Shown piece after piece: positions 29,462-45,796 of a stretch of 64,000 bases of DNA (position 1 is the stretch's first letter; each line of letters begins with the position of its first letter). Location of the stretch: the NCBI GenBank assembly GCA_905221605.1, contig CAJNDS010002412.1, forward strand, positions 722,886 through 786,885, given 5' to 3'. This stretch comes from Symbiodinium natans. Its lineage: Eukaryota; Sar; Dinophyceae; Suessiales; Symbiodiniaceae. The translations under genes were made by a program, and so were the position numbers. Under the pieces are notes generated by a model. It ran no database searches, was not told where the DNA came from, and saw only the letters and a list, made by a program, of their open reading frames with translations.

Positions 29462-29533
29462 GGTTTAGGGTTCAGGGTTTAGGGTTCGGTTGAGAGCTTA
29501 GGGGTTAGGGTTTAGGAGTTTAGGGCTCATAGA

Positions 29534-29632
29534 GAGTTTACGAGAATAGGGGACCCCCAAGATAGACCCCCAAATCCTAGGATCCCCTTCTGATAAGGAC
29601 CCCAATACGGTACCCCTCATCTCGTAAACCCC
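29534..29632. mobile_element. MITE-like element, family 4 (best copy)
   Basis: Left arm GAGTTTACGAGAATAGGGGA, right arm GTACCCCTCATCTCGTAAAC. The outer GTTTACGAG/CTCGTAAAC is a perfect inverted repeat. About 99 bp. Confidence 0.75.
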
Positions 29633-29831
29633 CGTAGGGTCACTTCATCCCCTTTTTTGAGTTTACTTTTATCTGGCGGCCCCTAAGATGTCGGGTTGGG
29701 GTTTAGGCGACCAGAAATAGGGACCCTAAGAGACCTACCCATCTAGGGGAGTTTAGGGCGCGGCAGACTCTTGTCCGAAGCCCCCGAAAAAACTCAAAAA
29801 CGCGAAGCCCCAAACCCCAAATCCTAGCAAG

Positions 29832-29891
29832 TTGCTGCACGTGGTTCTGAAGCCTGCTCCCTGTGCAAAGCTGTTTCGTCCATGGCAGAAG
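29832..29891 (+). CDS. Candidate last exon of gene B
   Basis: Acceptor GCAAG. In phase with the exon at 28941 it reads VAARGSEACSLCKAVSSMAE then G and meets CCCTAAA repeats (stop TGA a little later). A second frame, LLHVVLKPAPCAKLFRPWQK, is equally open. Confidence 0.35.
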
Positions 29892-30276
29892 GCCCCAACC
29901 CTAAACCCTGAACCCTAAACCCTAAACCCTAAATCCTAAACCCTAAACCCAAAACCCTAGACCCTAAACCCTAAACCCTAAACCCTAAAACACACTAAAC
30001 CCTAAACCCTACCTAAACATGTCTGGTGGGTTCATGGCTTTGCGGGCTACAAGCTGGACTCAGAGCCCTCTAGGTCAAGGGATTTAGGAGATTCTCAGCG
30101 ACTCAGGCATTAAAGGACGTGGGGGATAAAGTTCAACTCTTAGCCGCCTTGACCTTACACCCTAGACCCTAAACCTTAAACCCTAAATCCTAAACCCGAG
30201 ACCCCAAACCCTAAACCTAAACCCCAAACCCTAAGCCCTAACCCTAAACCCCAACTCGAAGCCGCTCCTGCGAAGG

Positions 30277-35513
<5,237 letters not shown>

Positions 35514-36744
35514 ATCTGAGACGCCTGGGAGTAGATTCCCATAAAATAGTACGCTATGGGTTAGGACTTGAGGCTTCAGGGCTTTCGGGTTTTGGGGCTT
35601 TCGGGGGTATTTGGGCTATTTTGGGTGCTTCAGGGTTTTTCAGGGCTTTTTAAGGGCTTTCTAAGGGCTTTTTATGAGCTTCTGAAGGGCTTTTTAAGGG
35701 CTTTTTTAGGGGCTTCAGGGTTTGTCGGGGTTTGGGGATCAGGCTTTGGGGGTTGCTTGGTGCTGCGCTTCAAGAGGCTCCTCGCAGGCGCCATGCCTCC
35801 CTGTAAGCCTTACACCCCATGAGATTGACTAGCTTCCACAGGGTTTAGGGTTTAGGTTTAGGGTTTAGGGTTTAGGGTTTAGGGTTTAGGGTTTAGGGTT
35901 TAGGGTTTAGGGTTTAGGGTTTAGGGTTTAGGGTTCAGAGCACGCTTCGTGACCATCGTCCTAGCCACCCCCAAGAAATCGCAAGAGCTCTGATGAAGAG
36001 CCGTGGGCTTAACACTGCCACCCCCGGCCTCCGCCATGGTGGTGCTGCCTGTCCGACGCAAGGCCATTCTCTGGTTTAGGGTTTAGGGTTTAGGGTTTAG
36101 GGTTTAGGGTTTAGGGAATTTGGAGGGGGAAACAAGAAGGGCACGCCCGCAAAGCTGGGAAAGGCGCAAAAGCCGCCGACCGAAACTTGATGTGCATTTT
36201 CTCCAAGGAAGGCCCGACACCCCAAGGTCCGAACTGCCGAAACTCATCCTGCTCGCTCTGGTCGCTTGTATTTGGGGTTGCGGGCTCAGGAGGCTTAGGG
36301 CTTAGGTCTTTCAGTTCAGCTGCTTTGGGGGTGTTTGCAGGGGAGGAGGAACACCTCTAGGCTCTGCCCAGCCACGTGCACTCTCAGACCAACGCCTCCC
36401 GCACGAGGTTTGGAACCAAAACCCGAGGGGCTTGAACCCCTAAGCCAAACTCCGACACCCAAACCTACCCCTTAAGAACTCGAAAACAAAAATCCCCAAG
36501 AAACCTCAAAAGCCCTGAAAGCCCTGCAAGAACCCCAAGCCCGTGCACTAGAAGACCTCACTTCCGCAAGCCCTAAACCCTAAACCCTAAACCCTAAACG
36601 CTAAACCCTAAGCCCTAAGCCCTAAACCCTAAACGCTAAACCCTAAGCCCTAAACCCTAAACCCTAAACCTTAAATCTTAAACCCTAAACCCTAAACCCT
36701 AAACCCTAAACCCTAAACCCCAAACCCCAAACCCCTTCCGCCAG
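35514..36744. other. Region between ThiE and PP2C
   Basis: A G-rich stretch at 35560-35830 has an open frame (84 codons, low complexity). TTTAGGG arrays lie at 35842-35935 and 36074-36117. The unique 36120-36300 has an open arginine-rich frame without motifs. CCCTAAA runs at 36570-36735. Confidence 0.5.
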
Positions 36745-36816
36745 CGCTGCGCGGACGGCGCGGGCTCGGATGGCCAGCGCCGCTTCGGTGTGGCGGCCAT
36801 GCAGGGCTGGAGGGAG
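36745..36816 (+). CDS. PP2C exon 1 (first recognised)
   Basis: Acceptor CGCCAG; reads RCADGAGSDGQRRFGVAAMQ then GWRE; GC donor at 36817. It joins in phase to EMEDHH. Followed by a run of 13 G and a TTTAGGG array. Confidence 0.85.
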
Positions 36817-39800
36817 GCAGCTTTGGGGGGGGGGGGGGGTTTAGGGTTTAGGGTTTAGGGTTTAGGGTTTAGGGTTTAGGGTTTAGGGTTTAGGGTTTAG
36901 GGTTTAGGGTTTAGGGTTTAGGGTTTAGGGTTTAGGGTTTAGGGTTTAGGTTTCAAGGTTTTAGGGTTTCAGGGTTTAGGATTTAGGGTTCAGGGGTTTA
37001 AGTTTAAGGGGTTCAGGGCTGAAGGAGTTTTTAAGGGTTTGAGGGCAGTTGGAGCTGCGTAGTGTGTAGATGGGGTTGCAGCGGGTGTTCGGAGAAAATT
37101 GCTAGTTGGGATGTCCCCCCTATACTAAAAGTCCCTAATAGGGATTATAGTAACCCCTATTCTAATCTCTATGAAGGATTGCTTCTGAAGGATTGTTAGT
37201 ATTAGGGGGGACATGTCAGGATAGTAGCGTTGATGAAGAGCAGGTGGCGAAACCCTAAACCCTAAGCCCTAAGGCCCCTAAGGACCACCACCCTAAACCC
37301 TGAACCCTAAAGCCCTAAAACCCACCCTAAACCCTGAACCCTAAACCCTGAACTCCTAAACCCTAAACCCTAAACCCTGAACTCCTAAACCCTAAACCCT
37401 AAACCCCAAACCCTAAACCCTAAACCCCTCAAGCCAGGAGATGGAGGACCACCACCTGGCCCTCCCAGACTTCGACCTGGCCCGAAACGTGGCCCTCTAC
37501 GGGGTCTTCGATGGCCATGGAGGCGAAGTTGGGTTTAGGGTTTAGGGTTTAGGGTTTAGGGTTTAGGGTTTAGGGTTTAGGGTTTAGGGTTTTCGATGGC
37601 CATGGAGGCCCCTGCTTCGGGTATTTTTAGGTCTAGAGATTAGGGAAGGGGTTTAAGGTTTAGGGTTTAGGGTTGAGTTTCTTGAAACCCTAGCCCGAAT
37701 CCCTTGGTGTAGATGGTTCGACCTGCGGAGGAGTTCTGTTTTGCGGGGCGAGACCTGCTTAAAAGGTTTAAGGCGCGATCAAGCTCTCCAGCCGCATCAT
37801 GACCTATAAGTCACGAATCAGGGTCGGTGGACCCTAAACCCTAAACCCTAAACCCTGACCCTAAACCCTAAACCCTAAACCCTAAACCCTAAACCCTAAA
37901 CCCTCAACCCTAAACCCCTAGAAGCACTTTAAAGAGCCCTAAGCCTCAAGAACCTGAAGCCCAACCCTGCAGATTTGGGAGTTCATTTTCCTTATTTGGG
38001 TTTGTAAGGGACCCTATATACAAATATCATTCAGCGAACCCAGCCTTAAGTCCTAAACCCTAAACCCTAAAAACCCTAAACCCTAAACCCTAAACCCTAA
38101 ACCCTAAACCCTAAACCCTAAACCTGTAACTTAAGCCCAACCCTGCAGATGTTGGGAGGCGCGGCAGTGGCGGAGGTTGTTGCCGAGCGCCTCCCCGAGA
38201 GCCTGCGGCGGCTGCCGGAGTACACCCGAGGTGACTACCAGGAGCCTTTTGAGGTCTAGGGTTTAGGGTTTAGGGTTTAGGGAAGTTTAGGGTTTACGGT
38301 TTTGGGGTTTGGGCCTTAGTTCAAGCGGAAGCGACCATTAAAGGCAGCGAGGTAGTTGGTCCTGTTCCCTCGGCTGACATATCCCCAATGTTTGGAGCCC
38401 ATGTGCAACGCAAGGAGGCACTGAAGAAGGCTTTCCTTGAGCAGGACCACTCCAAGGGTGCAGCGGCTCTTTTTTTGCATGCTTGAGCACGTACGACGCA
38501 AACTTGATGGCTCGAGCTTTTGTTGCAGCGGTTCTCTTCTGCGTTCTGTGTGGAGTGTCGTGTCCTTTGGTCTTTCACATTGAGTTAAGTTACAACGTCT
38601 TTGTTCGTGTTGCCCGGGCTTCCGACCATAGTGACACCGGCCACAGACCGCTGCTTTCGGCAGGATGACTTCTTGCAGACCAAGGCCAGCTGGGAGATTA
38701 GGGTTTAGGGTTTAGGGTTTGGGGTTTGGGGTTTAGGGTTTAGGGTTTAGGGAGTTAAGGGTTCAGGGCTGGGTAGGGTTCAGCCCTGGCGTCTTCGAAG
38801 TCAACTCGGTTCATCCAGTGGGTGGTGTTCCTTCAATGGTTGCGGCCAAAAGGCGTTGTGAGGTGGACCTCATGATGTAAGGGGAGCGAAGACTTTGGGA
38901 CCCCCAAACCCCCAAACCCCCAACACCCCCACACCCCCAAGCCCCCAAACGCCCAACACCCCCAACACCAGCCACACCCCCAAACCTTCAAGCCCCCAAA
39001 CCCCCAAACCCCCAAACCCCCAAACCCCCAAACCCCAAACCCCCAAACCCCCAAACCCCCAAACACCCCCCCCAACCCCCAAACCCCCCCCAAACCCCAA
39101 ACCCCAACCCCAAACCCCCAAACCCCCAAACCCAAACCCCAAACCCCCAAACCCCCAAACCCCCAAACCCCCCAACCCCCAAACCCAAAACCCCAACCCC
39201 CCAAACCCCCAAACCCCCAAACCCCCAAACCCCCAAACCCCCCAAACCCCCAAACCCCCAAACCCCCCAAACCCCCAAACCCCAAACCCCCAAAACCCCC
39301 AACCCCCAAACCCCCAACCCCCAAACCCCCAAACCCCCCCCCAAACCCCCCCCCAAACCCCCAAACCCCAAACCCCCAACCCCCAAACCCCCAAACCCCC
39401 AAACCCCCAAACCCCCCCCAAACCCCCCAAACCCCCAAAACCCCCAAACCCCAAACCCCAAACCCCAAACCCCCAAACCCCCAAACCCCCAAAACCCCCA
39501 AAACCCCAAACCCCCAAACCCCCAAACCCCCAAACCCCCAAACCCCCAAACCCCCAAACCCCCAAACCCCCAAACCCCCAAACCCCAAACCCCCAAACCC
39601 CCAAACCCCCAAAACCCCCAAACCCCCAAACCCCCAAACCCCCAAACCCCCAAACCCCCAAACCCCCAAACCCCCAAACCCCCAACCCCAAAACCCCAAA
39701 CCCCCCCCAAACCCCCAAACCCCCCAACCCCCAAACCCCCAAACCCCCCCCAAACCCCCAAACCCCCAAACCCCCCCCAAACCCCCAAACCCCCAAACCC

Positions 39801-41375
39801 CCAAACCCCCAAACCCCCAAACCCCCAAAACCCCCAAAAACCCCCAAAAACCCCCAAACCCCCCCCAACCCCAAACCCCCAAACAACCCCAAACCCCCAA
39901 CCAAACCCCCAAACCCCCCAACCCCCAAACCCCCAAACCCCCAAACCCCCAAAACCCCCCCCAACCCCCAAACCCCCCCCCCCCCAAACCCCCAAACCCC
40001 CCCCCCCCACCCCCAAACCCAACCCAACCCCAAACCCCCAAACCCCCAAACCCCAAACCCCCCCCAAACCCCCAAACCCCCAAACCCCCAAACCCCCCCC
40101 CAAACCCCCAAACCCCCAAACCCCAAACCCCCAAACCCCAAAACCCACCAGAACCCCCCCCAAACCCCAAAACCCAAACCCCCAACCCCAACCCCCCCCC
40201 AAACCCCCAACCCCCAAACCCCCAAACCCCAAACCCCCAAACCCCAACCCCCAAACCCCCAAACCCCCAAACCCCCAAACCCCCCAAACCCCCCCCCAAC
40301 CCCCCCCAACCCAAACCCCCCCCCCAAACCCCCAAACCCCCAACCCCCAAACCCCCAAACCCCCAAACCCCAAACCCCCAAACCCCAAACCCCCAAACCC
40401 CAAACCCCAAACCCCCAAACCCCCAAACCCCCAAACCCCCAAACCCCAAACCCCCAAACCCCCAAAACCCCAAACCCCCCAAACCCCAAACCCAAACCCC
40501 CAAACCCCCAAACCCCCAAACCCCCCCAAACCCCCAAACCCCCAAAACAACCCTAACCCTAAACCCTTAACCCTAAACCTAAACCCTAAAGCCTAAGCCT
40601 AAACCCTAAACCCAAACGCTAAACCCTAAACCCTAACCCTAAATCCTAAACCCCCCCAAGCCCTTAAACCCTTTCGAAGAACTGGAGAAGGCCGGCCGGC
40701 GCGCGACTGAAGCGCAGCGCGCCGACGGCACTGGGCAACAGGCAGCACAGCTGCCGGGAGGCCGCACACGGAAAGAACCCCTAAACCCCAACAGGCCCGA
40801 AGCCCCTTTCGGGTTTCAGAGGCCTTTTGCGCAGCTCGGGAAGGGCGACCCTGGTTTATTCTTTGTTTGCATCTAAGACACTTTGACCAGCAAATTGTCC
40901 TTGGTCCTAAATGTTGGATTTTTGGGGTTTAGGGTTTAGGGTTGGGATGTTCCCCTAATAGGGGCTATCGGCTATCGTCACCCCCTATTTAATCCCTATG
41001 AAGGACTGTGTGTATACGGGAACATCCCAATCTAAATGCCTCATCTTCAAGCTGCGGACTGCGTGAACAGGACCTACCAATTTTACCCCCCTTCGAACTC
41101 CGTGCTGAGTTTGTGGCCCTTCTTTGCCGCACACCCGCCTTGGCGTGTCCTACGTGGCAAACTGCGGTGGCTCCGGGGCACTTCATGAGTGTTGTCATGG
41201 TCAAGACTCTTGAGGTTCAAAATGCGGATTTTCAGCGAGTGGGCCCTAAAAAGCATGATGAAGACCCCCATGCCCTTGAAACTCCCTAAAAGCCTGAAAG
41301 CCGCAAAACCCCCCCAGGCGACTCGCGGCGGTGCTTGGAGCGGCGCGGGCGCTGTGGGCGCTGTCCCGGGGCCTG
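36745..41375 (+). CDS. PP2C-type protein phosphatase (PPM family), multi-exon gene, N-terminal half
   Basis: PPM phosphatases remove phosphate from serine/threonine using two metal ions. Exons: RRFGVAAMQGWRE (36745-36816), EMEDHHLALPDFDLARNVAL then YGVFDGHGG (37438-37522), AAVAEVVAERLPESLRRLPE (38159-38253), DDFLQTKASWE (38664-38702), a charged segment (40680-40780), GDSRRCLERRG (41318-41375). The first three join phase-exactly, giving MQGWREEMED and FDGHGG-AAVAEVVAERLP. MED..H, the DGHGG metal-binding motif and GDSR are family landmarks. Donors are GC at two joins. The G-S-T-A strand and everything after GDSR were not found, so the gene is incomplete here or decays further on. Confidence 0.85.
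36838..36960. repeat. TTTAGGG array
   Basis: Sixteen perfect heptamers following a poly-G run. Confidence 0.97.
37108..37214. mobile_element. MITE-like element, family 3
   Basis: Left GGGATGTCCCCCCTATACTA, right TTAGTATTAGGGGGGACATG, an inverted repeat of about 19 bases with mismatches. Lies in a PP2C intron. Confidence 0.8.
37438..37522 (+). CDS. PP2C exon: MEDHH..FDGHGG
   Basis: Acceptor AGCCAG; EMEDHHLALPDFDLARNVAL then YGVFDGHGG, then a GC donor (GCGAAG). The D-G-H-G-G aspartate and glycine coordinate the metals in the family. Confidence 0.95.
37530..37592. repeat. TTTAGGG array with partial duplication of the exon end
   Basis: Eight heptamers followed by a second copy of the exon sequence TTCGATGGCCATGGAGGC (37590-37607). 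The exon 3' end thus occurs on both sides of the repeat array. Confidence 0.9.
38159..38253 (+). CDS. PP2C exon: AAVAEVVAERLP
   Basis: The acceptor GGGAG|GC restores the GGC glycine of DGHGG. Reads AAVAEVVAERLPESLRRLPE then YTRGDYQEPFE; donor GTCTAG just before TTTAGGG units. Confidence 0.85.
38664..38702 (+). CDS. PP2C small exon
   Basis: Acceptor TCGGCAG; DDFLQTKASWEIR in phase with the previous exon; donor GTTTAG in the first repeat unit. The 3' border is ambiguous by six bases. Confidence 0.55.
38890..40548. repeat. 1.65-kb CCCCCAAA / CCCCAAA minisatellite
   Basis: About 210 units, mostly the octamer CCCCCAAA with CCCCAAA heptamers and longer C-runs, in a PP2C intron. All four ORFs over 500 codons across it (N-P-Q-T-P-K type or G-L-G-V-W type) are repeat artefacts. 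The G-rich strand should form G-quadruplexes. At 40549 it changes abruptly to CCCTAA/CCCTAAA. Confidence 0.97.
40680..40780 (+). CDS. PP2C candidate exon, charged linker
   Basis: After TCGAAG one frame reads LEKAGRRATEAQRADGTGQQ. PPM enzymes often carry variable charged inserts here. Borders uncertain. Confidence 0.4.
40944..41029. mobile_element. MITE-like element, family 3 (perfect ends)
   Basis: Ends GGGATGTTCCC and GGGAACATCCC are a perfect 11-base inverted repeat; total 86 bp. The inner part keeps CCCTATTTAATCCCTATGAAGGA, shared with the copy at 37108. Confidence 0.85.
41318..41375 (+). CDS. PP2C exon: GDSR
   Basis: A C-rich tract with acceptor CCCAG precedes (G)DSRRCLERRGRCGRCPGA. PPM enzymes have A-N-x-G-D-S-R here. 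A shifted frame gives AAVLGAARALWALSRG, which also resembles the following A-x-x-L-S strand, so a one-base error or decay mutation after GDSR is possible. Confidence 0.6.
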
Positions 41376-41512
41376 GTTGCTTCTGATGCTGTAGGGCTTA
41401 GGGGTTGTAGGGTGAATCAAAACCCTGGGAATGTTCCAGCATCACATGCCGAACACGCACGAGTGTGGGCTCTTGGCGACTTTAAAGGCTCAGTGCCCGA
41501 GAGGGTAGAGTG

Positions 41513-42165
41513 AACATAGTGTATACGACCTTTGAGTAGAATGGGCGCTTTCCGTCTCCGCATGCTGCGCGGAGCGCGAACAATTTGGCCCTGATCCGTT
41601 CCTGATACCACTGCGCCCTCCTCCAGAGCTCTTGACCGCATGGGATTTCGACGAGATCTTCGAAGAGGCCGGTGCCCGGGTTACCAGAAAGCAAGGCGCC
41701 GCCACCAGGAGGAGCACGTGAGTCACAGGACCGGAGCAACCGGAGCGGTCCGCAGCGGACTGGCAACCGGGGAGGAGCAATGGGAGCAGCCGGCAGAACA
41801 GCAAGAGGAAGACAAGAAAGAACAGCAGGAAAAGGAGAGGAAGTGCTTTTGAGCCTTGTGGTGCGCAACACCTTCCTGCACTACATCGCGACGGAGCCTG
41901 AGGGTACGGACCGGCCGAGGTCTTGCAAGCGTGCCGCGCGCCATTTCAGCCTCGAGCTGGCTGGTCGGCGCGGACGCCGAAGGGCACTTGCAGCGATCAC
42001 ACAGCCCAGAGGAGCCATGATGACGCGGGAAGCTCCGCGTGCGCGGAGTCGCTTGAATGCCGCGGCGCCGTAAAAGGCTGAGGTTGGCAGAGGTGCGGCA
42101 GCTCCTTTGACAAAAAACACCTTTCTGGAGTATTGCTCACCGTAGCATGCCAGCATGTTCCACAG
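41513..42165 (+). pseudogene. Dispersed gene fragment, copy A of a 650-bp repeat
   Basis: Frame PPELLTAWDFDEIFEEAGAR is open and ends at a GTGAGT donor. Later frames read EQQEEDKKEQQEKERK and VRNTFLHYIATEPEG. They lie in different phases, as expected for exons with eroded introns or a decayed gene. VRNTF followed by an Arg/Ser stretch recalls short motifs I associate with dinoflagellate RNA-binding proteins, but this is weak. Copy B is at 44372. Confidence 0.5.
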
Positions 42166-42239
42166 AGGTATTTGTTTCTGTTGTTGTTTTTAGCTTTTTC
42201 CGCGACAGCTGGGCTTTGGAAATTTTTCTGCATAAACCC

Positions 42240-42450
42240 CAAAAACCCTAAACCCTAAAACTGCAAACCCTCAGCATAAACCCTAAACCCTAAACCCTAA
42301 ACCCTAAACCCAACCCTAAACCCTAAAAAACCCTAAACCCTAAACCCTAAACCCTAACCCTAAACCCTAAACCCTAAACCCTAAACCTAAACCCTAAACT
42401 AACCCCTAAACCCTATACCCTAACCCTAAACCCTAAACCCTAAACCTAAA
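42240..42450. repeat. CCCTAAA array
   Basis: Irregular, about 29 units with six-base variants. Confidence 0.95.
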
Positions 42451-44371
42451 CACCAAAGCCCACCCCTTTTCGGCGATCTGCTGCGGCTTCCTCAGCAGTC
42501 GCCGAAAGCTGCGCTGTTGTCGCAGCTTGGCGCAAAGGGCTTGGGTGTAGGGTTTAGGAGTTTGGGATTTTTGGGGGCTAAGGGAGATAGGGCTGTGCAA
42601 GCTTTCCTGAACCCTTGCGCGAAAGCGAACGAAACCCTAACCTCAAACTCCGAACCTCAAACCCTCTCTCAGGCCTTCACTTGCAGCGAACAATCGCTTG
42701 GGCGCTGCTTGGGGCGCTCGAAGGCAGGGTGGCGCCTCCTTGTTTTCTTTTCTGGCTGTTTAGGATTTTCGGTTACATGGGGAGTCTACATGCCGAAACC
42801 CATCTCATGCTACCCCAAAACCGAGTACCTTGCCAGGGGTTCACGTGCCTGTCTGAGCAGTTGATTGCACTTAAGGCGACGTCCTTTAGGGTTTATAGGG
42901 TGTGTGTTTAGGGATGCACAGCTGGGTGTTCAGAGGTTTTGGGTTTAGGGTTTGAAGGTTGAAGGTGTCTAGGTGAGTGCTGGCTTAGGGCTGAAGGTTT
43001 GTTTGGAGGCTAGACTTCAGCAAAATGATGGGGTGTCAGGGTTCTTTTGAGTGCGGGTTCAGATGACAAGGGCGCTATTGGGCAGTCAAACAGAGCATTA
43101 CAAATGGGATCATGTACTCTCACTCGATTCTCCCCCCTAGGTTTATATGAACCAAATACACCCCGCAAATAGGATCACCTACCGTATTAAAAATCCCATG
43201 TTCGGAATTCGGATAATTTTTCCATCTGGGCGATCCCTTCTTGGATTCATCAAGTTTCCGGGTTCCTCTAAGTCAGGGTCTCTACAGTGAGGATGCTTCA
43301 AAACGAAATCCGAGGTCATAACTTCGAGAACCCTCCCCCCCCCCCCCCCCCGGCCCCGAGGTGGTCCACGGTTCGGTTGGCTCGGTTTTTGAGAACGTAG
43401 CCACATGGTTCGTACGGGTTGAGCCTTGAACCCTTCCCATCCTCCACAAGCCTCCACTAAAAGCCATGGGGGGCCCTCCTTCCAAACCACAACCACTTTG
43501 TTTGTGAGCAAGCACAATCAAGCTTCCTCAATCCCGACAAGAGTGGCGCCCCTAAACCCAAACCCTAAAGTCTCTAGACCCTAACTCTAAACCCTGAACC
43601 CTAAACCCTAAACCCTAAACCCCAAACCCCAAACCTTGCAATCTTTTCTTACAGTAAGCCCCGAACGCGACATGGTCGCTGTCGTCAAGCTTTCGAGGTT
43701 GGGTTGTGGATTTAGGGCTTCTTTCATGCCGATCGGCGGCGCTGTTCGGCGACTTGCGCGCTGCCCCCGGAGTGCGGAAACACGTGCCCGGAGTGTGGGA
43801 GCGACTACGAAAGCCTGTGACCTCTTTTTCTGGCACTCCGGGCTTAACTGGAGATGGCTGGCTTTGGTGGGCCGACATGCTTCTGGTGCATGTCTGCCGG
43901 TGCGTGGAAGCCGGCAAGTCAGAAGCTGTGGGCCCTCTGACGTCGCCGCGGAAATTATCTCCAGTCCGTTCGACCTCCTAACACGTTGCAGGAATACTTA
44001 GACCTGCCTGATTTGCTGGCGCTTGAGCCCTCCCCCCTGCACCGGGCTTGCCGAGCTGATCCCAAAAAGGGGCACTCACCAAGGACTTCCCAGCGCAGGC
44101 AAACACTGTTCTCAGATGCTGCAGTCTTTCTGGCTGAATGCCCGATGTTTTCCGATGTTCGTCCTGGGTGCCCTGCTGGCCCTAAACCAGCAGAATCAGG
44201 TGGATAGGTGGAAAGAAGTGCGTTGTGCTTTCAGCTAGGGGACCGAGAACGAACACGCAATTTTGATTCACACCGGCCGCCCCCCCCCCCCTCACCCCGG
44301 CAAATTTCTCATGATGCTGTTGTGCGTGTGGGCTCGTTGGCAGAGCTGACGGCTCAAGTGCCTGAGAGCGG
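42451..44371. other. Region without a firm gene
   Basis: Coding-like pieces: ERDMVAVVKLSR after ACAG at about 43650; a frame with GDGWLWWADMLLVHVCRC near 43850; EYLDLPDLLALEPSPLHRAC after TTGCAG at 43991. A poly-C run lies at 43327-43350. None could be tied to PP2C or to a known domain. Confidence 0.4.
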
Positions 44372-45290
44372 TAGGTGACTATAGTGTATACGACCTTTGA
44401 GTAGATGGGCGCTTCGGTCTCCGCGTGCTGTGCGGAGCGCGACAAGTCCCCTGATCCGTTCCTGATACCACGGCGCCTCCTCCAGAGCTCTTGACCGCAT
44501 GGGATTTCGACGAGATCTTCGAGAGCCGGTGCCCGGTTACCAGGAAGCAAGGCGCCGCCACCAGAAGGAGGCACGTGAGTCACAGGAGCCGAGCCAACAA
44601 CCGGAGCAACCGGAGCAACCCGGAGCAAGCGGAGCAAGCGGAGCAACCGAGCGGCCCGGAGCAACCGTAGCAACCGGAGGAGCAACGGGAGCGCCGGCAT
44701 AACAGAAAGAGAAGACAAGAAAGAACAGCGGGAAAAGGAGGATGAAGTGCTTTTGAGCCTTGTGGTCGCAACACCTCCTGCACTACATCGCGACTGGAGC
44801 CTGAGGGTACGGACCGGCAGAGGTCTGCAAGCGTGCCGCGCGCATTTCAGCCTCGGAGCTGGCTGTGCGGCGCGGACGCCAAGGGCACGTGCAGCGAGCA
44901 CACAGCCCAGAGGAGCCATATGACGCGGGAACTCCGCGTGCGCGGATCGCTTTGAATGCCGCGGCGCCGCAAAAGGCTGAGGTGTCAGAGGTGCGGCAGC
45001 TCCTTGTGACAAAAAACTTTCCTTTCTGGAGTCTGCTGGTGATGACCTGAGTGTCAGGAGGCGCCACCGCAACTCGCTCTGATCGCTTCCCCACTTGTTG
45101 TGGAATCGTTGTCGTAACCGTGGTAACTAAGGGGAGTATGGGGGCTGTAATCCAAGCGTTTTCAAAGTAGCCTCTTGCAAGAGGTGGCAACAGTCCAGGT
45201 TGTTGGGACCTTGAGACCGGGGGGAAGTGTTTCAGAGACGGCTTCAGATGTCTCACCGTAGCATGAGCCAGCATCTTCCACACGGGCACT
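44372..45290 (+). pseudogene. Dispersed gene fragment, copy B
   Basis: Aligns to 41513-42165 with many single-base gaps. It breaks the DFDEIFE frame, so this copy is not functional. Its minisatellite GGAGCAACC (about 44590-44690) is expanded relative to copy A, and it keeps about 210 bp (45030-45245) that copy A lacks before the shared end CTCACCGTAGCATG. Confidence 0.7.
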
Positions 45291-45292
45291 AG

Positions 45293-45404
45293 GTAATATA
45301 GGGGTCATCTTCCCTTATGGTCCCTTTGTATAGACAATATACTGTAAACACCCGCAAAACCCTCACTCTAAATTATTCAGCCCCTGTATTAGTCTATCTG
45401 CCTG
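45293..45404. mobile_element. MITE-like element, family 2
   Basis: TAATATAGGGGTC at the left; CCCTTATGGTCCCTTTGTAT in the core; AAATTATTCAGCCCCTGTATTA at the right. It abuts the end of repeat copy B. Confidence 0.7.
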
Positions 45405-45632
45405 CGCAAGGCTCACTCCAGAAGCTGAGAGAAGGGTCCATCCTTGACCTGAACCCCCCAATTCTCTGGACGCTCAACGCTTAAGCCTCCATCCCTTCCG
45501 AGCATTTTGCTGAAGAACCCCCCCCAACACAAAAACAAGACTAAACCCCCTATATTCCATTCCCCTTATGAGGAGGAATCATTTTCAAAAGTTTTGGGTG
45601 GGCTCTTGAGCAATTAGCAGTTTCAAAGCAAT

Positions 45633-45755
45633 GCTTGGAGGTTCATGGTACTTATAGCCACAAGTATAAATCTTCTTACAAACCACTTAGGGGATTTAGG
45701 GGGCTTATAAGTGTAGTTATAGTTGGGGTTTATATATAACCTACACCCTAAAACC

Positions 45756-45796
<41 letters not shown>

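Noticed and set aside
38833-40556. Four overlapping ORFs of 520-570 codons on both strands
   Set aside because: They are translations of a CCCCCAAA satellite; a non-triplet repeat with no stop in several frames gives long open frames by itself.
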